DNA of 64,000 nt from Cephalotus follicularis (taxonomy: Eukaryota; Streptophyta; Magnoliopsida; Oxalidales; Cephalotaceae). The position numbers and the translations under genes are program-made. Below the pieces are notes generated by a model that was not told the origin of the DNA, ran no database searches, and worked only from the letters and a program-made list of their open reading frames with translations. Position 1 is the first letter of the stretch; each line of letters begins with the position of its first letter. Location of the stretch: the NCBI GenBank assembly GCA_001972305.1, contig BDDD01000352.1, positions 324,451 through 388,450 of the forward strand, written 5' to 3'. Positions 56,138 to 64,000 of this stretch are shown here, in pieces.

Positions 56138-56551
56138 TTAAGTTGAAGACTTTGGTACCCAAGTTTCTTTGGGTCCATGGGGGTTAGTGATAAATGTTCC
56201 TTTTGGAACCCATATAGTTCTTAACTTAAACATTTTATTTTTCAATAATATATTTCTCTTATGCATATCATATTTCTTGTGATAACAGTTGTGTGTAGTG
56301 TGACCATTTTTATTGCAATAGTTACAAGTTATGCTCGATGAGGTTCTTTTACTATCTTTCTTTTCAAGATATTTTTGAAAATGCTTAACATTATTCATCT
56401 CATCATAACCTAGGCCAGCCTTATTGAAAACACACCTTTGAAGTCCTAAAAGGTTGTCAAGTTTTTCACTACTATTTGAAAATTTTGAAAATGTCTTCTT
56501 AAGAGCATCAACTTCTAATTTTAGGGTTTCATTTTATTTTTCAAGAGATAT
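56138..56551 (-). pseudogene. SIRE gag, C-terminal fragment
   Basis: Minus strand: LEVDALKKTFSKFSNSSEKL, LGLQRCVFNKAGLGYDEMNN, one CCHC knuckle (CNYCNKNGHTTHNC) and the tail TIWVPKGTFITNPHGPKETWVPK. This matches, nearly word for word, the gags of the two gag-only elements at 8-16 kb. The N-terminal part is cut off by the Tekay LTR at 56552 and should lie beyond the right end. Confidence 0.9.
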
Positions 56552-56689
56552 TGTAATATCTCGTTTCTATGTTGACATGTTTATATGTTATTGATGAGAT
56601 CATATCCTTTTTGACTTATGTTATGGTTTGTGGACCTTTTTTATTTTTGTTTGAATTTCTTTTGTTGTTGTTTTCTGGGCACAAAGCGC

Positions 56690-56825
56690 CGACGCTCTCT
56701 TTAGAACCGCCGACGCTTTGGCTGCTGTGTGACACGTTGATGCCTAAACGTGTGACATCGACACATTTTGTATTTAAGTGTTTAACCGTCGACGCTTTTT
56801 GAGAAACTGTCGAAGCTTTAGTCGA
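56690..56825. repeat. AAGCGTCGACGCTT-type array 1, LTR F
   Basis: AAAGCGCCGACGCTC, AACCGCCGACGCTTTG, GACATCGACAC, AACCGTCGACGCTTTT and AACTGTCGAAGCTTTA. Confidence 0.8.
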
Positions 56826-57577
56826 CTTTCCTTATTGTTTTGGACGGTGGGTTGTTTATGGAAAGGGGGATTCTTTACCAAAATCGTTAATCCGTTTTAC
56901 CTTTTTTGTTGAACGCGTTTTGCATGAAAAGGAAGGTTATTAAGCTACACGTTTCTGCTATTTTGAAAACACACGTTTTAAATTGTTTTAAAATAACAAC
57001 TCCTGCATATTTTCTTTACAAAAACTGAAGCAGCAATATTCTTTGCATTGTTCATCGTCGTTTTGCATCTTTCTGGCATCATCAGAAGGTATTTTCTAAA
57101 CAAAGCTTTAATTTTCATGATATGTTACTTTTATTGACCATTAGATTGTTCATAACCTGTCAATTGATTCATAAAAACTGTCATGTTCATGCAATACCAG
57201 AAAATGCATTTTGAAACTGTGTTAATGCCATGATGAACCTGCAATCTGTGTGTTTGTGTTTTACTGAGTTTTAAATAAAAGGAATCATGTTTTATGACAT
57301 ACCTACTACTGTTTAGATGAGTTGTAACAAACAAAATGGATTTGGTTCATGAAAGTGACTTGGCACTACAATGGCAGAAAGCATATTTTCAAGTTATTAT
57401 ATATAAATATGCCACCAGTAAATCTTGTGTTATGCATTTAAATCGTTATAGAAGTGTTTTTAAACCAAATGACATTACTGTCTTACTGATTCATGCTGAG
57501 AAAACTTGTTTTGTGCATGTTTTACAGTAAAAAAATGACAACCCATGTACTGTTTTTATGTCCAGTTCGTCTTAAGT

Positions 57578-57878
57578 GTCGAATGTTTTGGCAATCTGTC
57601 GACACTCATACTCTTAACTGTCGACGCTTTTGTAGTGTGTTAAATTTAACTGTCGCCGCTTTGTACTGTTTTGTACTGTTTTATGTTAAGTCGACGCTTT
57701 GCTCAGCATTTTGTCCCTTTTTGCAATGAAACTGTCGACTCTTTGGTTCTTTGTTAGATGTAAGAGTCGACGCTTTCCTTTATTAAATATCAAGTTTTTG
57801 TCGATGTTTTGATAGGCTTTATGTTAACATTTTGCCCTAAAGCGCCAACTCTTTGTAATAAAATGTCGACGCTTTGGA
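57578..57878. repeat. AAGCGTCGACGCTT-type array 2, LTR F
   Basis: AACTGTCGACGCTTTTG, AACTGTCGCCGCTTTG, AAGTCGACGCTTTGC, AGAGTCGACGCTTTCC and AATGTCGACGCTTTGG, at 20-60 bp spacing. Confidence 0.85.
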
Positions 57879-59267
57879 CACGTACTGTGATGTTCTGACA
57901 AGTTGTTTAACATCTGTTTGATTATATTTTTTGGTTTGGTTGATCTGCTTAGGTTTCAATAATTTCTGTGGTGAACGTTAGGAGGTTCCAAGTGTGCTTT
58001 TGATTTGTTTTGATTTGTTTAGACTTTGAAGGCTAAGGTTCGGATTCTTCGATTCTTGGATATTCCTTCGGTTAAAATTAAATAAAGTCAATTTTTACTG
58101 TTATATCATTTTGAACGAATTTATGTCATTCTCAATATGTTCCTGGTTTTATTCAGAATATACTTCTAATTGATACGGATATTCTCATTCTGATAATAAT
58201 TTTATTGAATGAATTTTAGTATTGTTACATCGGTTATTGGTTTTGATATGCGTGTTTTTCACTATAAAAAATATTAACATGGCTTCCACTTTCGGAGTAT
58301 GTTAAACTTCAGATACAGTTAAGATTTTGTTTTCAGATAAGATCAGAAATTGTTTAGAAATTTATTAAAATTGTTTTAGAATAAAACAAAGTTTTAGCAT
58401 AATAACATACAGAGAAAAACCCTACCTATGAGGTGTCATAGGCATGTTCTTTGGCACGAAGGGCATGACACTTACCGTGGCGGTGTGATCGGTCTACGGC
58501 GTCTCTTTTAAATATGTATCCTGAGGGTAGGATATGGATCCTTCTGAGGCATATGAGTATACTCTAGTTATTGTAAGATAGGATTCAGTAATGAGAATGT
58601 TTGTGTAGTGCCGTACACGACTTTTCCGTTAGAGCACGTGGGCCTCGTGAACCCCTTGCACCTATATATGTATGTATGTCAGAAATTCTCTATTATAGAA
58701 TTATGAATCAGATAATGTTTTTGGATTATGATGTTACGTTTTCGCAAAGTTATGATGATTTTATAACTGCTCGCTCTTAAATATTCTGTTTTACTTTTCA
58801 AGAATATTTACTATGTTATTTACTGAATTTAAAGTTCAAATTATTTTGTTTACCGTTTACTGTTTTAAATTCCTTATTCGTACTGAGGTTTGCTCAGCCG
58901 CGTTTTTGTTTCTATGCGGCAGGTTTTCAGGAGCATGGGGGAAACAAGTGATAAGAGTTACCCTTTTGTCAGAGGATTAGCTAGGAGTTGGTCCTTGTGT
59001 TTTCCAGTAGGATCAGATTAGTTTTCAGTAAAAACATTTTCAGATTCTGGTTTTGTTTCGGATATGATTTCAGTATTTGATATCGGATTATGATTCGTTC
59101 TTATTTATTTGGATAAATTTTCAGACTATGTTTTATATCAATATTATAAGTTAAGTTTTCAGACCACCACATCCGTTTCGTATCAGTCTATTGTTTAGAT
59201 TTCCGTTATGTTTCAGTTTGGTATTATGACCTGTAAGGGCTCCCACCATCGGGGGTGTTACAGATTG

Positions 59268-59279
59268 TGGTATCAGAGA
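59268..59279 (+). promoter_or_regulatory. iMet primer-binding site, element F
   Basis: TGGTATCAGAGA lies five bases after the LTR end and is complementary to initiator tRNA-Met. Confidence 0.9.
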
Positions 59280-59435
59280 AATAGGTTTTGTTTCCTTAGA
59301 AGACCTGACTAGGTTTGACCTGTGAGATTGGGTAGACACTGGGTTAGGACTTCTTCGTTACGATCTTTTGACATGTCTTTCGTTTTGACCTTCTGACTCT
59401 TTTGTCTTTATCTTGTCTTGGATTTTGTTGCGTAG

Positions 59436-60500
59436 ATGGCACGAACAAGGAACACCCCTCAGAGGACCGAACCAGTTGTGGCTCAAGATGGAGCAAGAAA
59501 TGATCCCGCAATTGACGATATGGTTGGACAAGCTGTGGCTCAGGAAGTGAACCGAGTGATGCAGCAACAGCAAAACCATGAACAGGGTCATCGTGAGCAA
59601 GTAGCTGAGGAGAATGCACCTGTTGATGCTCATGCAGCTAGGGGAGCTGGGGACCATCCTGATACTCCAGTTCATGTATGGCTGGAAAGGTTCCAAAAAC
59701 AGAGACCGCGATCCTTTACTTCGGCGCCAACACCAGTGGAGGCTGAACATTGGATTGCTCATTTAGAGAAGATTTTTGATATGTTGGAATGCGGTGATAA
59801 TCAGAAGGTTAAGTTGGCTGCATATAAGCTGGAGGGCGATGCCCAGACATGGTGGAAAACTTTGAAGACAACCAAGGGTAGAGGCTTCGTTGAAACTTTG
59901 TCTTGGTCCGATTTTTGTGAGATCTTTTATCAGCAGTATTTTCCCACTGCTGATAAAGAGTCTTATGCTAGGGAGTTTCTGATGACGAGACAGAAGGAAG
60001 GTGAGTCTGTTACCGAGTTTTTGGCACGGTTTACCAGATTGGCGAGTTTTGCGAGACCTGCAGCGGGGTCAGCAGCGGAACAGGCAGAGAAATTTAAATG
60101 GAGGTTACATTATCAGCTTAGAGGTAAGCTGATTAACTCGAGGTTTGCGGATGTGTCAGAGGTTGCAAACGCCGCGAAGAACATAGAGATGGAAAGATTG
60201 GACTTTCAGGATGCTCGTTTAGAAGGAAAAAAGAAGAGAAATAGGGGAGACTCTCAGGGCCAAAATTTGGGGAAGCAGAATAAGGGCCGAAATGGTAAGC
60301 AGCAAAAGATGAATACTGGTGGGGGTAACCCCAATGTTCAGATTGCACAGTGTGAGACTTGTGGGAAGAGACATCCGGTTGGGACTTGTTACAAAGCTAC
60401 GGGGGCATGCTTTGTGTGCGGAAAGCAGGGCCATCGTTTTATGGATTGCACAGACCCTCGAGCAAAGGAGAGGAAAGGTAATGGCAGAGACGCGGGATAG
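59436..60500 (+). CDS. Tekay gag (354 codons, ends at UAG)
   Basis: It starts at the ATG at 59436, 173 bp after the LTR. An acidic, Gln-rich N-terminus is followed by the Retrotrans_gag domain at about residues 100-240 (HWIAHLEKIFDMLECG, KLEGDAQTWWKTL, REFLMTRQKEGESVTEFLARF). A basic linker follows, then two Cys clusters near the end (CETCGKRHPVGTC and CFVCGKQGHRFMDC, the second a proper CCHC knuckle). The UAG at 60498-60500 lies between gag and protease, and the same frame continues beyond it. Gag and pol were therefore one frame in the ancestor, or are read through. Confidence 0.93.
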   Translation: MARTRNTPQRTEPVVAQDGARNDPAIDDMVGQAVAQEVNRVMQQQQNHEQGHREQVAEENAPVDAHAARGAGDHPDTPVHVWLERFQKQRPRSFTSAPTPVEAEHWIAHLEKIFDMLECGDNQKVKLAAYKLEGDAQTWWKTLKTTKGRGFVETLSWSDFCEIFYQQYFPTADKESYAREFLMTRQKEGESVTEFLARFTRLASFARPAAGSAAEQAEKFKWRLHYQLRGKLINSRFADVSEVANAAKNIEMERLDFQDARLEGKKKRNRGDSQGQNLGKQNKGRNGKQQKMNTGGGNPNVQIAQCETCGKRHPVGTCYKATGACFVCGKQGHRFMDCTDPRAKERKGNGRDAG

Positions 60501-61274
60501 CGCAATGTAGGTGGCCGAGTCTTTGCTTTGACCACTCATCAGGCAGCAGGTGCTCCAAGTACTGTTTCGGGTTATGTTTCTGTTTGTGGTCGTATGACTT
60601 ATGTTTTGTATGATACTGGATCGACTCACTCTGTAGTGGCGAGATCTTTTGTTCGGCATCTTGGGATGCCATCTCTATCTCTGGATCCAGCTTTGGTTCT
60701 TTCGACCCCTATGGGTACATCTGTTGTGATATCTGAATGTTTTTGTGCTTGTCCTATCTCTTTTGATGATCGTGTGCGAGATGCTGATCTTTTTCCAATA
60801 GATATGCATGACTTCGACATGATTCTTGGCATGGATTGGTTAGATCGCCATCGTGCCACGATTTACTGCCAAACTCGGAGGGTTTTGTTTAGGGATGTGG
60901 ATAGGCCTGACTTTGTTTATCAGGGTTCACAGCCGAGAAAATAAGTTAAGGTTATTTCTGCTCTGAAGGCTCGGAAGATGGTAGCTAAGGGTGCTGAGGG
61001 TTACCTAGCTGTTGTAAAAGATGTCTCTAAGGATGAGCCTCGCCTTGAGGACTATCCAGTTGTTAGAGAGTTTTCAGATGTGTTTCCAGAGGAGTTGCCA
61101 GGTTTGCCACCGCAACGGGAAGTGGAGTTTACCATCGAACTCATTCCCGGAGCGGCACCAATATCTAAAACACCTTACAGAATGGCACCGTTAGAGTTGC
61201 AAGAACTCAAGGAGCAATTGCAAGAATTGTTGGATCGGGGTTTTATCCGGCCTAGTGTTTCACTGTGGGGAGCT
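60501..61274 (+). pseudogene. Tekay protease and RT start (stop, then assembly join)
   Basis: In frame with gag: RVFALTTHQAAGA, then aspartic protease with YDTGSTHSVVARSF and ILGMDWLDRHRATIYC. A UAA lies at 60942-60944. The RT N-terminus follows (FPEELPGLPPQREVEFTIEL, YRMAPLELQELKEQLQELL, GFIRPSVSLWGA) and stops abruptly at the single N at 61275. The polymerase core, RNase H and integrase zinc domain are missing. Confidence 0.9.
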
Positions 61275-61275
61275 N
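61275..61275. other. Single N: assembly join inside pol
   Basis: RT sequence (...SVSLWGA) is joined by one N to integrase ([18 protein letters not shown]). By comparison with the Tekay element at 23-26 kb, well over 1 kb that should lie between them is absent. The single N suggests a collapsed gap between near-identical copies rather than a natural deletion. Confidence 0.8.
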
Positions 61276-61924
61276 TTCACCCACAGACAGATGGACAGTC
61301 GGAGAGGACCATCCAGACTTTCGAGGATATGCTGAGGTCTTGTGCCTTAGAATGGGCTGGAAACTGGGATGAATATTTGAGCTTGGTGGAGTTCGCATAT
61401 AACAATAGTTGGCATGCTAGCATTCGGATGGCTCCATTTGAGGCACTGTATGGGAGAAAATGTCGGTCTCCGACATGTTGGGATGAGGTTGGCGAGAGAG
61501 CTATCGAGGGACCTGAGCTAGTTTAGATCACTACTAAAAAAGTGACTGTGGCTAGGGAGAGACTGAAAGCAGCTCAATCCCGACAGAAGAGTTATGCAGA
61601 CAAACATCGGAGGGAATTTGAATTGAGAGTTGGTGAACACGTGTTTCTGAAAGTTTCACCATGGAAAGGGATTCGAAGGTTTGGGCTGAAGGGAAAGTTG
61701 AGTCCACGGTTCATTGGACCTTTTGAAATTCTGGAAAATGTTGGAGAGGTTGCTTACCGATTAGCTTTGCCTCCACAGTTATCTCATGTTCATAATATGT
61801 TCCATGTGTCCTTATTGAGGGGTTATCGGTATCATCCCTTGCACGTGGTTCACTACCCTTTTGATGATATTCGCGAGGAATTGTCTTGCGATGAGGAGGC
61901 TGAGGCTATTTTGGATAGACAAGA
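61276..61924 (+). pseudogene. Tekay integrase C-terminal half and chromodomain start
   Basis: It opens with the catalytic Glu context ([14 protein letters not shown]), then [28 protein letters not shown], a UAG at 61524-61526, and the GPY-like module (LSPRFIGPFEILENVGEVAYRLALPP, VHNMFHVSLLRGY). The first bases of a chromodomain (AILDRQD) are cut at 61925 by LTR G. It is in the same frame as gag. Confidence 0.9.
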
Positions 61925-62097
61925 TGTAATAACCGCAACTTCAATTAATGTATATTGATCAAATTTTTAAATAAAATATACATTTTAATTGAGTTATTTG
62001 TTCAATTATATTAAATTCTATGATTGGTAAATGCTTGGGATGAATGGGTGTGCAATTGGAGAAGTATCAAAGATTAGGAAACCCTTAACCAGCCCAA

Positions 62098-62182
62098 ACA
62101 GCCGACTGTCACAAGGCAACAGTCGATTGTTTGCTATGTGATGAAGGCAGTCGACTGCCCACTATAGCCAGTCGACTGGATT
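62098..62182. repeat. CAGTCGACTG array 1, LTR G
   Basis: Perfect copies at 62148-62157 and 62169-62178. Variants AACAGCCGACTG and AACAGTCGATTG precede them. Confidence 0.85.
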
Positions 62183-63173
62183 TGTCCAGGACAGACTCCT
62201 GGCATGTGCAGGGACAAGAATGAAAGGTGGGTGTGGCACATGCGTTTCACCACCTGCCAGAACATGCAAAAGTGAATGTTTGTATGTTCTCTGCAGACCT
62301 AACACCTACAATTGATAATTAATGAGAAAAGTGAAGAGAGGGATGCATGTGATGAAAAGAAAAGAGAGAAAAGTGAGTGCATGTGACTTGGAGAAGGAAT
62401 CTGACGAATTCAAAAGGATTTTGACATTATATCAGCTGTTGAATTGTGATATGAGTGTTAGAAAACACTGAGTGAAGAGAAGGATTATTGGAGCTTGCAT
62501 TGGAGGAATTAGAGAGCTCCAAGAAGGAACCTTGAAGCTTTGGTCTCTTGGTAAGTTCTCAATCCGAATTCTCTGTTGTTATGATGATAATGTGACTAGG
62601 AATGTTAATATCTCCTATTAATGGATTAGAATTAACAACCTTTTGAATTGAAATGGGAAGTAGTGATTGGATCAAGTGGAATTGGTGACTATAACCTCTA
62701 GAATGGATTATAGTTGTGTTAATGTTAGGATATATGCTTACTGGTTTCTTAAGTATTTATATACCTTCTGTCAACACACTTCAGATCAATGAATCCGAGA
62801 TTGAATGAAAGTTGACATAGAATTCAAAGGAAATTGTTAAATGGAAGTTAAGACTTGGGGAACTTGATGTTTAAGCCATTGTTGAAATTGTAATTGTTAT
62901 AAGTAACTACTGAAACCTACTGGTACTAATGCATGTGTCCATAAACATGCATACATAGATTGAACTTGCTGGATTGAAAGATTGAAACTCAAAGAGAAAG
63001 ATCAAACTAAATTGATCTTGGGATAGCAATTTGAGGTAGGGGTAATGATATGTTATGGAAGATATAGTATGCATATTGTGTATGTATATTTTCTGCATGT
63101 TTACATGTGTTGAAATTGATTGGGATTTGAATTGAATTGTATGACATGCCACTACCTGTATTTTCTGGGCAGA

Positions 63174-63292
63174 GGCAGTCGACTGCACCTCTTGGCAGTC
63201 GACTACTCAACCTATCCAGTCGACTACCAAGGCAAAGCAGTCGACTACACAACCAAGGCAGTCGGCTATTCTTGATGGCAGCCGACTGTTCT
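63174..63292. repeat. CAGTCGACTG array 2, LTR G
   Basis: GGCAGTCGACTGCAC, GGCAGTCGACTACTC, CCAGTCGACTACC, GCAGTCGACTACAC, GGCAGTCGGCTATTC and GGCAGCCGACTGTTC, at about 20-bp spacing. Confidence 0.88.
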
Positions 63293-63385
63293 AGGTAAAT
63301 TTTCTGGTACAAGTCCTATTAAGGCCTCGATTTTGAATGTAATGAACCTGGCCTCCATATGGATGACTAGAACAGTTAATCCTGG

Positions 63386-64000
63386 CCTCATAAACAATTA
63401 CATTCAAAAACTAAACAATGTACGCACTCCTAGTGAGAGTTGCATATGAATTGACTATGTAATGCTATTCTTTGAGAATCCTTGCATTGCCACTGAATTG
63501 TGATATTGTTCTGTATGTGCTACTGATGATTAGTATATACCAATGACTGTTATAAACCTACTGTTTCATATTCCAATCATTGAATCAACTATGTACTATA
63601 TGCACAATACATGATATTATATATCATTTTCAAATGGACACTTATTGTTTAAAAGGAACTACTGATTTTTCCTCCTATATGAGAGGTACCTACTGTTTTG
63701 TTTCCCAAACTGGAAACCACTATTGAATTGANNNNNNNNNNNNNNNNNNNNNNNNNNNNNNNNNNNNNNNNNNNNNNNNNNNNNNNNNNNNNNNNNNNNN
63801 NNNNNNNNNNNNNNNNNNNNNNNNNNNNNNNNNNNNNNNNNNNNNNNNNNNNNNNNNNNNNNNNNNNNNNNNNNNNNNNNNNNNNNNNNNNNNNNNNNNN
63901 NNNNNNNNNNNNNNNNNNNNNNNNNNNNNCCTCATATACAATTACATTCCAAAACTAAACAATGTACGCACTCCTAGTGAGAGTTGCATATGAATTGACT
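63386..64000. repeat. Partial tandem duplication across an N gap
   Basis: The 71 bases at 63930-64000 repeat 63386-63456 with two differences. The 544-bp offset includes the N run, so the true period is unknown. Confidence 0.85.
63732..63929. other. Assembly gap (198 N)
   Basis: Run of N with no readable sequence; open frames crossing it are meaningless. Confidence 0.99.

Larger units (their letters stand above)
56552..59262 (+). mobile_element. 5' LTR of plus-strand Tekay element F
   Basis: It begins TGTAATATCTCG after GATAT (56547-56551) and ends GGGGGTGTTACA at 59262. It is directly followed by an iMet primer site. 2711 bp. It carries two palindrome arrays and has the size and ends of a Tekay LTR. 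Its partner LTR is not in the window because LTR G interrupts the element at 61925. Confidence 0.9.
61925..64000 (+). mobile_element. LTR G (incomplete, runs off the window)
   Basis: It starts TGTAATAACCGCAAC exactly where the chromodomain is interrupted, after CAAGA (61920-61924). It contains CAGTCGACTG arrays and a long AT-rich part without coding sequence. The short frames at 62907-63312 are not genes. The start resembles LTRs D and J (TGTAATACCC). An N run and a partial tandem repeat lie near its visible end. Confidence 0.6.

Noticed and set aside
63698..63958. Open frames spanning the N run
   Set aside because: They exist only because N codons carry no stops.

Overview
This 64-kb window is plant DNA, almost certainly from a eudicot nuclear genome. 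It consists almost entirely of long terminal repeat (LTR) retrotransposons inserted into one another. The evidence is Ty3/Gypsy proteins of the Tekay/Del (chromodomain), Athila and Tat lineages, Ty1/Copia proteins of the SIRE type, tRNA-iMet primer sites, and 5-bp target-site duplications (TSDs) at many boundaries. I found no convincing host gene, rRNA, tRNA or CRISPR array. The species cannot be named from the sequence.

Left part (1-16964). A minus-strand Tat-type gag, primer-site and LTR fragment (1 to about 1219) is followed by AT-rich unassigned DNA. Two tandem arrays come next (21 bp x7; 83 bp, about 6 copies), then broken LTRs (from 4069 and 4469). One of these is split by a 2.6-kb solo LTR (4530-7094, TSD AGTTG). 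At 8390-16427 lies a Copia-like element with two LTRs and a gag but no pol (TR-GAG type). A second, opposite-strand member of the same superfamily (9699-13219) is inserted in its gag.

Middle part (16965-44752). A decayed plus-strand Tat integrase is split by a 2.3-kb solo LTR (17697-20016, TSD ATTTC) and by a complete minus-strand Tekay element (20608-43161, TSD CTCCA). The Tekay element has in turn been hit three times: by an Athila solo LTR (27138-28495, TSD ACCGT), by a solo LTR (31319-34082, TSD TAAAC), and by LTR A (34246-42834, TSD TCTAT). LTR A contains LTR B (34722-40838), and LTR B contains a 5'-truncated Athila whose pol is nearly open (35214-38528). After the Tekay element the Tat element resumes with an antisense ORF (43782 to about 44600).

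Right part (44753-64000). This is a serial nest: Copia LTR H with a non-coding interior, then LTR D, then a SIRE-type Copia on the minus strand (LTR, extra ORF, RNase H/RT remnant, integrase, end of gag), then a plus-strand Tekay element, then LTR G, which runs off the window. A single N at 61275 and a 198-bp N run at 63732-63929 mark assembly joins.

The most interesting signal is not a gene. Many unrelated LTRs carry dense arrays of short palindromes with a TCGA core, in three flavours: AAGCGTCGACGCTT, CAGTCGACTG, and AAGACATCGATGTCTT or its GACGTC variant. In at least five LTR types the array ends about 85-115 bp upstream of the TATA box. In the SIRE element a second array lies inside the element, just upstream of the extra ORF. 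The SIRE element and the gag-only elements also share a 40-bp identical polypurine-tract/LTR junction and the same gag C-terminus, which suggests an autonomous/non-autonomous partnership.
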